Assembly (NCBI RefSeq): GCF_026914185.1
Contig: NC_070561.1
Location: forward strand, 3,100,001-3,164,000
Length of the DNA stretch: 64,000 nt
From: Puccinia triticina
Lineage: Eukaryota > Basidiomycota > Pucciniomycetes > Pucciniales > Pucciniaceae
Reading direction: 5' to 3'
Shown: positions 45,340 to 56,040 of the stretch, in pieces
Layout of the letters: each line of letters begins with the position of its first letter
Numbering within the stretch: position 1 is the stretch's first letter
Program-made: the position numbers and the translations under genes
The notes under the pieces: generated by a model
Databases searched by the model: none
The model's input: only the letters and a program-made list of their open reading frames with translations
What the model was told of the DNA's origin: nothing

Positions 45340-46745
45340 GCGCACGCGCGGCACTTGAATTTTCACGGTTTTTGGCGTGGATAGGTGGGTATGCCAATAA
45401 ATTGGCGTAAATGGCCCGATAACGCCAATTTTTTTGTGCGCCGGGCCGCGAACGCCAACTTTTATGGCGTATGGGGCCCGGAACACCAATTTTCCGGGAA
45501 AAATTGGTGTACCGGCCTGAGGATGCCAATAGATGTGGCGTACAAAGCATCAGTACGCCTACCCTTTGGGCGTGTGGATTTGTTGCACGCTGGATAAAAT
45601 GGTGTGGCTGTGAAGACCTCGCGCACAGCAAGGTTTCACAAGAGATCCAAAGGCCCCGGTGTACTTAGTTCAGCTCCTGCTTCCACATCCTAGCCGGTAG
45701 AGATCCTTGTTTTCCCATCTCTCCCGGCTAGGTAAGTTAATTCATTCTCTTTCTTTCCATTCTTCCCTTCTTCTTCTCTCTCTCAGCCATGCCCCTTCCT
45801 GGTCCATTAAATTTGTACTCACAGAGAGATCCTTGTTTTCCCATCTCTCCCGGCTAGCCCCTTGCCTATCTGCAATTTCAGAGACCCGTGAACTAGACAT
45901 CGAGTCTCTGTGCCCTCCTCGAGCCATCTCAACAGTGAAGGAGATCCCAACTCCTTACAGTGGCCACGCCATTTCACAACTCCACCCCATCTTTCTCTTG
46001 GCGAGCTGGTGCAAGCCCAGCTTGCCAAGAGTTTTCCTCCTGGCAATATGGTCAATGTCCAGCTCGCCAAATATGTATACCTCTTGGTGCTGGCTCGCCG
46101 GGAGGAATATGTACCTCTCGGCGAGCTGCACAGCTGTAACAAGCTCACCAAGAATGTTTCTCCCGGAGAGATGGTCAAAGGCCAGCTTGCCAAGAGATAT
46201 GTATTCCTCTCGGCGAGCTGGATTTGCACCAGCTCGCCGGCAGGTAGACATTTCTGTCGGCGAGATGAATTCAACCAGTTCCCCGAGAGGAATGCATACC
46301 TCTTGACAAGCTGGATTTGTACCAGCTCGCCGGAAGGTAGGCATTTCTGCCTTTGGGATGGTAATCAACCAGATCTCCGAGAGAATAAATACCTCTCGGA
46401 AAGCTGGACTTTGATCAGCTCTCCAGGCAAAACACTCACGGTGAGCTGGTCACACTTCAGCTTGCCGAGAGCTCTCGTTGACCGGGTATGTACCAGTGCC
46501 GTGATGTGATCCAGGCAAGGGGAACGCACTCTCCGCTTGCCGAGAGCTCTCGGCAAGCTGGATTTGTATCTATATGCCATGTTTCTTGGGGAATTGGCTT
46601 CTCCGGTCCCAGACTCCCGCAGATTTGGCGTACAGGACTGGGGGCGCTGGGTTTCTGGGAGTAAACTTCCCTGTACGCCAAGATGAAGAACAGATGGCGT
46701 ACACGCCTGTGCACGCCTTTTTGGCGTGCATTTAGTAAAAATTTG
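45340..46745. repeat. Second palindrome array (GGCGAGCTGG / TTGGCGTA units)
   Basis: From about 45380 to 45560 an ATTGGCGTA/ACGCCAATT unit recurs. From about 45990 to 46560, CTCGGCGAGCTGG and CCAGCTCGCCGAGAG units alternate and form hairpins around spacers such as GAATATGTACCT. From 46620, TTTGGCGTAC and GTACGCCA units return. The CTCGCCGAGAG core is shared with the array at 660-1790. A 32-bp direct repeat (GAGATCCTTGTTTTCCCATC plus CTCTCCCGGCTAG) occurs at 45700 and 45826. Ends and TSD are not defined. Open frames inside are repeat artefacts. Confidence 0.6.
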
Positions 46746-48179
46746 GTGTGCATTTAGCACGACCCTTTATTTTTTCAAGCTTAATCTTGCATAATGTAAG
46801 TCCCCTTTTTGCAGGATGTGTTTTTAAATTAAAAAATATGGGACATATTCTGCAGAATTTGCTAGCCATACATTTAAAAAGATTTTTTTTTGAAACAATG
46901 ATTTGTAAAATTATAGCGGCCTGCGAATAATTATTTGAAATCTTCCATTTCTACCTTGGACACCCCCTGGTAAAATCATACCAGCTGCCTTAAATGCAAT
47001 TTTGATTCAAGCCACCACTGTTAATTCCATACATGATTCAATTTGACAGAATATTGAATCCTCACTCACTGTATTACTACACTTTGGAAGGAGCTGTTTA
47101 AAGAGTGGTGTAACAGTTTGTTTGGTCCTGTTAATTACCAGATTAAATTGCAATTTATTAGAAATCATTAGATTTCTTCTAAATTAAAAATACTGACATT
47201 GTCATTACTGATCCATCTGATGAGTATACAGCCACCTGAAATATAGAAAATATTGAAGAGTACAGTTAGAATTTCAGGTTTTACCAATTGCAAGTGGAAT
47301 TCCCAAGTTTAACTCAATAGTAAAATCAATGCCACAAACTTACAGAGCAAGATTGGAAGGTTGAAGCCTGAACATCAACTGGGGATTGTTGACTGTCAAC
47401 AAAAACTCCCTTGTTATTTGTGGGGAGTCTGTCATAGGCCCTACTCAATTCAAAAATTGGAAAAATTCAGTGATACTGAATGATGAAGGTTAAGTCATCT
47501 GATCCAGCATACGTGTTACAATCATCTGGTCGTAAAACTGTTGAAGTTCTATAACATATTGGCACTTTGAATGGGGCATCCATCTCAACTGTGGGAAGGG
47601 GCTGTCGGGATCTGATGATCAGTGCAACTTTGTCATTGGGAGCTGTCAGATTAAAATAACCAGACTGATAGTAATTTAAGATCAGTGAAAGAATTCCATT
47701 TTAGTATAAGTCACATGAGAATTGTTGCACAAGGAGCAATCCTTGATCCACGCTATGTAGAGAAAATAAATCAAGTTAGAAAACATACATTATTTTTGCA
47801 ATGTCCCAGAAGTTTATTGAAACCATCTTCAATGGTTTGCTTTGTTCTAATGAGGAGGAAAGTTTTTTTGGAAATTAATATTTGGCTAATTTGCTGTTTC
47901 AAAAATGGACTCTGAGAGAGATTTTATCACCCACAGTTTATGAGTATTGGGATTATCCACCATGATCTTGAGTGGAGGAATGGGGGAAGAATCATATTGT
48001 CATGATGAGCTGGTATCAAGTGTTTGAACCCATGGGTTGAACACAATATGGAAAACTAGCGGGAAGACATGACTGGATGACTGACAGCGCAGTTTCCAAA
48101 AATTCTTTCAACGATATATTCCGATGTGTCAAGCGTCAAATCGGCTTCGTATATAATTTGCCGGTATGCCCTTGTAAAT
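46746..48179. other. AT-rich intergenic DNA, no gene recognised
   Basis: About 1.4 kb of AT-rich sequence with only short frames and no ordered repeats that I could see. Confidence 0.4.
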
Positions 48180-48422
48180 TTAATTCAATGTGCAATTGTA
48201 GATGAAGTAGTCCGAAGCCAGTGAGCGCGGGATGGCTTGATAGTCCGTAGTCGGATTCATGATAGAGCGATCGCGAAGGGAAAACTGCAAGGCGTACTTG
48301 TTACAATCAGCTCGCCCCGCCCTGGGTAGAGAGCACTTGACATTGGGATCAGATGTGTCATAGGGGCTACAAGCTGGTAGCAGGCCGATCAGGATAATAA
48401 CGAAAAACAAAATATACAACAT
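48180..48422 (-). CDS. Small secreted cysteine-containing protein (80 aa)
   Basis: The frame starts at the ATG 48422-48420 and ends at a stop at 48182-48180. The first 17 residues are a strong signal peptide (MLYILFFVIILIGLLPA). The mature part is about 63 residues with four cysteines (18, 30, 40 and 77). The spacing K.C.....GRADCNKYALQF...IP...ASDYFIYNC resembles the small secreted protein families of rusts, although those usually have more cysteines after the last one here, so the gene may be 3'-truncated or have an unseen second exon. A GTCCCTC palindrome begins 109 bp upstream. An effector role is inference only. Confidence 0.6.
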   Translation of the reverse strand: MLYILFFVIILIGLLPACSPYDTSDPNVKCSLPRAGRADCNKYALQFSLRDRSIMNPTTDYQAIPRSLASDYFIYNCTLN

Positions 48423-48530
48423 GTTCGTCTTTGAATGCAGCTTTCAGCCAGTAGAAAATAGAATCAAGGTGAATGTCGAATTGGGTGGGAGATTTGAAAA
48501 TTACAATTTTCAAAGGAAGTTGTTAGTCAC

Positions 48531-48572
48531 AAGTCCCTCATGAAAGCTGGGCCGAGGGCCTGAGGGACATGG
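48531..48572. repeat. Short GTCCCTC palindrome copy
   Basis: ACAAGTCCCTCATG and CTGAGGGACATG face each other across about 18 bp. It lies just upstream of the small secreted protein gene. Confidence 0.45.
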
Positions 48573-48779
48573 TTGGTGGTTGGTTACCGAGGAAATATAG
48601 AGTCCGGTGTCCATGGATGTAGCGAAGAGCGGGGAGAGAGCTGAAATGTGGCCTGTCAGTTTTGATATATTCATATTTACATACTTCAACTGTGACTCCC
48701 AGCAATGGTCTCCACAACTTTCTCAAGTCCCCTGTTTTGACGATGGCCCAAACTGGTCGAGTAATGGTGGTATGAGCAG

Positions 48780-49154
48780 CAACGGCAAAAAAAATACAAT
48801 ACATGTAATATCTGTATCTGCCTGCATTTGTATCTGTTTTGCACCCAATACTATTTATTTGTATTGTGTTCAAAGACCAATACTATACAAATGAATCCAA
48901 ACTTTGGTATCTTGTTGCAAATACAGCCCAATACAAGATACTGTATTTTTATGTTTTTTGATAGTTTTTCTGTATACAGTCCACAGTGGCCAAAAACAAG
49001 AAAATCAATTTTCAATACTTTATTGATACAATACTATGGTATTGTATCTTCAGGCAGATACAATACATTTGTATTTTCAATTTTGTATTTTTCAACAGAT
49101 CCAATGCACAAGTATCTGAAGATACTGTATTGTATAGTATCTGTTTCACTGTTG
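48780..49154. mobile_element. CAAC...GTTG MITE C (375 bp)
   Basis: Ends CAACGGCAAAAA and TTTCACTGTTG are flanked by a perfect 7-bp duplication, TGAGCAG (48773-48779 and 49155-49161). The interior is built of many GTATTGTATC/GATACAATAC units in both orientations. It shares terminal bases and TSD length with MITEs A and B. Confidence 0.75.
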
Positions 49155-49161
49155 TGAGCAG

Positions 49162-49838
49162 TGGTCACGGGAGTGTGAATGTGTTTATCCCAGATTATTC
49201 AAGACAAAGACAGAGAATCACAGCATCAAAGATCAAGGGATTCCCCTATACTTTTCAAAAGGCAAGAAAACAAGATGTCCGATTTACAAATTAAACAGAG
49301 GAAAACAGAGGGAAAAAACATTTAAACAAATCAAAATATACATGAATATTGGTCCAATAACTCAAATTGCACCCAGCCAGGGATCAGGGATCCCTAGGCA
49401 CAATAAGACAGCAGACAGATGCATACTATAGGTATCCATATTGTAATTCTGCTTAGCCTTAAGCTTGAACAATTCAAGATTTTCAGCGGGCTCAAGTTAT
49501 GGCTTTCCAGTCACAGCACTGGTAAACACTTGGTTTTCTGCCATACCCAGCTCCAACCTTGCAACATCACCCCTATTATTGCCAAGCATAAAGTGATAAA
49601 AACCTTGACTGAAATTTTAGGATCCCATGATTTTGAGTGCACAGATTGAATGTCCAAGCTTTCCTGTAATTACAATACCATGAGTGCACTCATGCAGCAC
49701 AATGTATTGACCACAGGTGAGTCAGCCCAGGAAATCTCAATTCATCAACAGCCCAATGGATGAATGCAAGATCCAGTACATAGTCCTACCAGACCCTGCT
49801 ACAAAGCATCAAAAGTGCTTAATTTGTAATGAGATATT
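49162..49838. other. Spacer, no gene recognised
   Basis: Ordinary intergenic sequence; only short frames without domains. Confidence 0.35.
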
Positions 49839-49977
49839 GGAGGACTTCCCGTCAATCTGCAGCCCCCTGCAGAGTCAGATCTGCAGCTAGAAAACCTTAA
49901 TTTTTGCAGGGAAATGTTGTCCCAGGGGCTGCAGATCTGGTTCTGCAGGGTCTGTAGATCTCGACGGGAAGTCATCC
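49839..49977. mobile_element. Short MITE (139 bp) with ATT duplication
   Basis: It begins GGAGGACTTCCCGTC and ends GACGGGAAGTCATCC, with inner CTGCAGA.TCAGATCTGCAGC arms inverted. ATT flanks both sides (49836-49838 and 49978-49980). A diverged relative of the left end (TTGGAGGACTTCCAATC) occurs near 23060. Confidence 0.6.
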
Positions 49978-50194
49978 ATTACTCGGCTGCTTTGACCAAT
50001 GAAGTGTTTGAGAAAAAGTTTATCAATTTCCATTGGGATCCCAATCAATTTATCTAGTTCTATCGTCTTTATTCTCAGATGAATCAAAGCTCAGTTATCT
50101 TGCATTGACATTGCAAAAAACAAGCGACTCTTTTTAATTCTACATAAAGTTCAGAAGATTACATTCCAGCTAGTTCATAATTTTATTCGCCAGC

Positions 50195-51666
50195 TTATCT
50201 CAATGTTCGAGATGGGCCAGAATACTCAGAATAAGAAAGAGAATCCGTATCCGAGTCGTCCTCTTCGCTATCACTGTCGCCCATTATGATGAAGAGTGAA
50301 TTAGCCTTCCGGACGAAAACCTGAAGAGCAAATTGATGTTGAGCTGTCCACATTTGACACCATTCACGAGCTTTTCGAAGCTGAGTTGGGTCAGCGCCAG
50401 GGTCGAGTGTATTCAAGTGTTTCTGAATCTCATCAACAATCAATACGAAGTCCTCGAAATAACAGTCGATCTGATTGACCAATCCTCTCAAGCGGCGTTT
50501 CAAGACGAGAATTGTCAATTTTCTGAGCTTGCTTTCCATTGCTTCTGTTTCCGTGTGGATTTTTTTCAGCTGTTTCAACTTCATTTGGGAAGTCATGAAG
50601 GGTTCGCTGCTGGTAGAGCTCGATAGTTTGTGCAACAGGATTCGGCAGATCTTCAAGAGCGATGTCAAATCTTGAAGGAGTTCGACCTCAAGGTGGCTCA
50701 TATCTTTCCTTGCAGTCCAACGATGTAGCCGGAGATGATCTCTATCGCAGATTCCTTCTATCTTAGTATTCTTGTGCGAGTCAGTGGGCTGCAAGCATTT
50801 GACCACGGCCAGCTCCATGATTTCGATCTCTCGTACGTTTATTTGCCACTGAGTTCGGAGTACTCGCCGTGGATCTTCCAAGTCCGCAATCAGCCAATTT
50901 ATCGATTGTAGCACGTCGCGTAGTGCCTTTTCCTTTCTTCCGACAGACGGAGATTCTGTGCCTCGTAAGGACTCTGCGATTGCTTTAAAAAGCTCAGCTA
51001 TGCCGTTTCGTATGCGATCAACCCCTAAGTGGATTTCTGGGTAGTGATATGGGCGCAGCCAATAAGTCGCACTTTTCGGTATCTCGATCTGGCAAGTATT
51101 CTGGGATTGGGCGGAGGTCCAGAAAGGCGTTGGTTCGGATCTCTCCCAGTGAGACCACGATACAATAATGCTCGATTTCAGCTGGGATGCATCATTGGTA
51201 ATGATATCAATCCAACCGATCTCCGTGGACGGGTCTTCAGATAAAGGTAAATCTTTCAAACGAGAAGGTTCTAGAGCATCTGATATTGCGACGAGGTGAC
51301 GACGCAATCGGGGTAAAAGTTCTCGCTCTATTCGATGGTCCCAGGCCCAGCGAAGCTCCTTTTTCTCTCGCCATTCATGCGTTTGACGACCTGTTTCAAG
51401 CGTTGGTATAACTTGTCTTAAGGCGTGCATGAAGAGGGCTGATTAAATAACCGATTCGCAAGTCAGATAATAAACCTATTTCCCAATGACTGCAGTGAAG
51501 TATCTCGAAACATACCAGCAACGAGAGAAGACTGTTTTTCCGATTTTGATTCTGAGGTTTCGATTTGGTTTTGGAGTTCAGGTTCGTCCGGGTTGGGTCT
51601 TTCGCGTCTTGCATGCAATCCCCGTCCAAGTTCTTGGGAATCGCTATCTTTGGCTTGGCTAGTCAT
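50195..51666 (-). CDS. Rust-specific two-exon family protein, copy 2
   Basis: Exons 51666-51516 (151 nt) and 51438-50195 (1244 nt) join in phase 1 to give 464 residues; the intron is 77 bp. Exon 1 has the same length as in copy 1 but is more diverged and Gln/Glu-rich. Exon 2 carries ELLPRLRRHLVAISDALEPS, VREIEIMELAVVKCLQP, LLKICRILLHKL, TSSEPF and EWCQMWTAQHQFA. It ends with an acidic, Ser-rich tail (DSDSEEDDSDTDSLSYSEYS), a counterpart of the shorter acidic end of copy 1. No known domain. It lies in the same orientation as copy 3, 0.7 kb away, which suggests local duplication. Confidence 0.75.
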
Positions 51667-52379
51667 CTGGGGATCGCCTGGGGATAATGGTTCAGAGCAA
51701 ATTAGAGATGACAGAAGGGGAACGTGCCAGATTGGACTTCTTGAGGTGTAGGTTGTAGTTCTGGGCGAGACAAACTGAGGTTGTACCCCCGGCGTGTACT
51801 CAGTGTAGTCCGGCCATCCGGCTAGTCCACGGATATCCGATCCGCGCGCTAGCTCACAATCCTATTATTTTTTCGAACGACGCTTGTCTTCGTTTGTTCT
51901 GGGCAACAAACAAGCCCACTCGGAGGGACGTGGGGCTAACCAGCATCCAGGGTTTCTCCAACCAAATGAAGCTTTGTGCATGCAATGTTGTGCGCCAACA
52001 ACCAGTCTCACTTTTTGCATGCTGGACAAGACTTCAGACTCAGTTGACCTTGCAGCAAACGATTAGGTTTGGTCACTCTCTTGAATCAGTTAATACCTTT
52101 CTGTTATTCAAAAAGCTAAGCCTACATATAGCCTATGTTCATTTGAGAAGAGAAACAAAACAAAAACATGCTGTACTGCCTAGTTGAGAAAAGTTAGAGA
52201 ATGAGTATTGATTTTTTCTGTTGTTTAAAAAACATGTCTTGGTAGGATATTGCAGCATACATATTTACATCATGGGCCCTATCGTGGTGAGCCCTAAGTC
52301 AATCATTGATCAACAATCATCCATCTCTTGTTCAGTCACCATACTGATTATCATCGTCGTAAAAAATACCTTAACGAAT
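51667..52379. other. Spacer between paralogues 2 and 3
   Basis: This contains the promoter of copy 2 and the 3' flank of copy 3. Unlike copies 1 and 3, copy 2 shows no GTCCCTCC palindrome immediately upstream. Confidence 0.4.
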
Positions 52380-53699
52380 TTATAACGCTATTGTTTTATG
52401 TTTCGGTGAGAAATTTCGAATGGCGAATCGGTATTGAGTTTTCCACATCAGACACCATTGACGAGACTTTTCGACATGAGCTCGATCGTCAGGCGAAGTA
52501 AGAGTGGCTAAGTGGCTCTCGATTGTCTTGATGATGTAATTGAAGAACTTGAGGAAGGCATCTAATTGTCCGAGTGCTCTTGTGGTCAGTCGCTCCAAGA
52601 TCATCGTCGTATACTTTCTAAGGTCCTCTTCTAGTTCCTCAGTGTGGGCGTAAAAGTCTTTCAATTTGCTCATACTCATCTTGTGAATCAAGAGGGGTTC
52701 GCTACTTGGATTCTTACACAATTTGACCAACAGGAGTCGGCAGACCTTCAGGAGCGGGATGTAAGCTTGAAAGATTTTGATATCCGCTTTACTCATGTCT
52801 TCCAGTGAAGGCCAAGGGTGGACGTTCCCATCGTCATCTCGACCTTTTGGATTCGTATCTTTACAGGCCGCTCGGGGCTTTAAGCAGTTACCGACAGTCA
52901 TGTGCATAATTTCGATCTCTCGAGTGACGTATTTCCATTTGGCTTTGAGCACTTTACACGGATTTTCGAAGTCCCCATGCAACCGATCCACTGAGTCCAA
53001 CATTTCGCATATAGACGGTTGTCTCAGTTCGCCAGCCGGGGGCTCTTTGGATTTTAAGGTTTTGATGTATACTCTGAATGTCTTGATTATCTCGTCTCGG
53101 ATCTGATCAACGTCCCAGGGAACGTCGGGGAAGTACCATGGGTCGAGGGGATAAGTAAGGTTTTCAGAGCCTTGACTCGAGCTCCAGGGTGCAGTCACGC
53201 TTGATTTTAGCCGGTTCATCTCGTTCGCGACTAGCTTGATCAAATCGGTCTGCTTGACTGGGTTTTTGGAAGATAGCACCTCGTATAGTCGATCGGGTAC
53301 GAAAATATCGGAGACTTCGACGAGGTGTTGACGCAATCGAGGCACGAGTGTCCGCTCGACTCTATACTCATGGGACTGGGCTCCTAAGCGAAGTAGTAAC
53401 TCTTGCCACGCTTGACCTTCCGGGCCATTTTCAAGTAGTGATATAGCATCTTTCAATGCTTTGATGAAGAGTACTTATGTGATCGAGAAAGAAAGCAAGA
53501 AGGGTTCCAAAATCAGCCGATTATCAACAATAAAATGAATATGTATTGAATTATCTCTCTGCCTACTTCGAGCATCTGCCAATTGTTTCCACCCTGGGGC
53601 CGGTGGTGTTGGTCGTCCGGCGTCGATTTTGAGTGATTCCACCATGCCGCGTGCGACGTTGAGCTCTTTTTCGATTTCTTGGGGACTTTTGCTAGACAT
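52380..53699 (-). CDS. Rust-specific two-exon family protein, copy 3
   Basis: Exons 53699-53567 (133 nt) and 53473-52380 (1094 nt) join in phase 1 to 408 residues; the intron is 93 bp. Exon 1 encodes a helical segment (SPQEIEKELNVARGMVESLK). Exon 2 has the family blocks VPRLRQHLVEVSDIFVPDRL, VTREIEIMHMTVGNCLKP, LLKVCRLLLVKL, SSEPLL and QWCLMWKTQYRFA. It lacks the acidic C-terminal tail of copies 1 and 2. A half-copy of the GTCCCTCC palindrome begins 57 bp upstream of the ATG. Function is unknown. Confidence 0.75.
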
Positions 53700-53754
53700 C
53701 GATTGACCTGTCGAATCGTTTCTTGAGTGGACGAAGGCTGATATCAAACTTAAC

Positions 53755-53880
53755 GCAAGTCCCTCCTCGGGGGAGCGGTTAAGCTCGGGGGTGGCTTGGG
53801 TCGATCCACCCACGCAGTCACCGGGGCTGACTGACGCGAGAGATCGGAGGCTCGGTCCCCGAGGGTCCCCGAATCCATGT
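53755..53880. repeat. GTCCCTCC-type element, left half
   Basis: GCAAGTCCCTCCTCGGGGGAG is followed by GC-rich sequence without the matching GGAGGGACTT end, so the copy seems truncated. It sits in the likely promoter of paralogue 3. Confidence 0.5.
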
Positions 53881-54294
53881 ACCACAAACCCTGGACTGTT
53901 GGACACAAGAGGCAAGTTCGAGGATTGCTATACATATGGGCATCTCCGGTGTTGCGAGGCAACCCAGTATGCTGCACGTCTAATCTTCCTAAGCCTTTTT
54001 ATACTGCTAAGTATGCAATTACGATTAGCCTTGCTCTCAACGTGGTGTTAGAGATCGAATTTCTCAATTGCAACATTCATGCATGATGAATTCTAATCTA
54101 CTTGGAATCTTCAAGCAGATCAAACCTTTTCTGGGATGGATGGATGCTTTCTACGCGCCTGCTGGTTGATCTGATGTAAGGATGTGTAGGAATATCAAGG
54201 CCACATCAGTGGGGAAATAAGCCTTGAGATCCGGGATAATCCTGGTATGACACTTATGATACACTTGAAAAGGATAAAAAGATTCCACGTGTTT

Positions 54295-55690
54295 TCAATT
54301 CTTGGAGCGTTTACTTCGACGAGGTTGGGTTGTTCCGGACTGCGTCTTGCGTTTATTAGATTGGGGGTTGTCCAAATTAGTGCCATCGGATTGATCAGAT
54401 GAAATCTTTGTTGGTTTGCTAGCTAAGTTGACTTTCTCTGTAGACAGCCATCCGCCCTTGACGCCCAAGTTTCTAACCACCTCAAAAGCTTCTAAAGGTA
54501 CCGGCTGTACAGATAGTCTGCCTCGATTTAAGAGCGGCATGTCTTTGATGGCTTGTAAGTCTTCGGTGGTTAAATAATCGGGCAGGCTTACTTTTCCGCT
54601 GATTAAATTCTGTAGCAGTTTGAGAGGGACGAAGTTTGGGAGACGAGAAACGAATTTGACATCGACCTAGAGATGGTGTATCACTAAATTGAATGAGAAG
54701 GTGCAGTCTCATGATGATGGAAAACACTGACCATGAACCAAGTCGGCTTACTTTCCATTGACTTTGGGTCGTGGTATGGATGGGATGGATCGAAGGCAGT
54801 GACTGCAAGACAGGTTAATTATTCTAATGCGTCAGAATTCAAGATCAACGAAAACCAGACAATATCAGCATGAGATGAACATTCAACCGACAATCCGGAT
54901 ATCCCTCTTTATCAATCTCAGCTATTCCAGCGATTCCGGGAACTTTGCCTGCGAAACAAAATGAGGACGATGATCCAGTTTAGGAAAAGCTTAAAGATTA
55001 CACGGAAACTATTTTCGAATGGTTAGAATACGGGAGACAACTCACAATTGGAATGATAGAATAAAACACGGTCCCCCTTTCTCATCTTTTCTTTCATCAA
55101 GTTCTTAGCCTCGTGATCTGAGGCAATAGCGCATGGATGAATTGGAGCATGATGGATAAAAACAGTGGTAGTCGAGTTCAACACGACAATCGTATGATCA
55201 TCTCTTCATCGAATGGAAATATAGTGGCTCATTGTTTCGTTCATACTCAACTCCGTACGCCATCCCAGTGTTCGATTCCTACCTTTTCAAGATCATCAAT
55301 CTTATTGTGCATATTCACAAACGAAGAAAAATTTAGTGGTGGAATTGAAGAGCTGAGCAGGGGAGAAATTACTAAACTGAAAATGCGACATCCTTTCCTG
55401 TTAATTGTGCATGCAACGGGAGCAAGAAAATAGTAGGTAAAACGCATCAGGCAAGGGGATCGTTTTATTCTCCTCTATGCGTTCACTTGTCGTACAAAGC
55501 GCGTGATTCTTCGATTTTACGGTTTAAGTCATCATACCTTTGACGATCCTAGGTTCGGGTTCAGCCTTCCGAGAGAAACATTTATAAGTGGCCGAAATCT
55601 CAGATTGGTAACCGTGGGCACCATTTGAATGGACAAATCAAAGCGACTGACGCTCACTTTCATAAGCCAGGCGTTACGCGAAGACTCCAT
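54295..55690 (-). CDS. THYN1: EVE-domain protein, thymocyte nuclear protein 1 (THYN1) homologue
   Basis: Eight exons join in frame to 233 residues: 55690-55658, 55565-55538, 55397-55378, 55300-55252, 55117-55046, 54948-54892, 54802-54732 and 54666-54295. Introns are 69-118 bp in most cases, all GT-AG. The whole protein is an EVE domain: it opens WLMKAEPEPR, then DDLEKVGIEHWDGVRNHEAK, KGDRVLFYHSNC, GIAGIAEI, DPSHPYHDPKS, DVKFVSRLPNFVPL and RGRLSVQPVPLEAFEVV. EVE domains have a PUA/YTH-like fold that binds modified nucleotides in DNA or RNA. A basic C-terminal tail (SNKRKTQ and RRSKRSKN) suggests nuclear localisation, which agrees with the animal protein. The frame is intact, and several exons are under 50 nt. 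Confidence 0.93.
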
Positions 55691-56040
55691 TTCTTCTTAT
55701 GATTGTTGGTTCCTGTGGGCTGCAAAATAGAAACCATTCCAGCGTTGTGAGCTATTGATAAACCAAGTCAAGAAAAACAGACACAGGAGAAAATGCTTGG
55801 GCCGTACTTCTTTGCTCTCAGTCGTTGTGTCCTATCCTGTCCCAGTTCGTTTTGTATGTCTTCTGGTTTTGAGTGTATCGAAAAGCAAAATAAGGGTGGT
55901 TGAATGCGGCCAAGCCTTGAGGTGGTGAGCTCCGTGCGGATGCTTTGACTTTGGAGTGCCGATTGCTCTCCTCAAACTAATTCACCCGGCTGGCAGAGCA
56001 CACATGACCGAGAGCCACGGACCACATACATAGTATCGGA
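55691..56040. promoter_or_regulatory. Bidirectional promoter between THYN1 and PHO13 homologues
   Basis: The two start codons are 350 bp apart and point away from each other, so this stretch must hold both promoters. I see no strong TATA box or repeat inside it. Confidence 0.5.

Noticed and set aside
45707..46509. Two overlapping 199-codon frames in the second palindrome array
   Set aside because: Repeated SSP.., LAS.. and RRAG-like blocks occur on both strands; this is the same artefact as in the first array.
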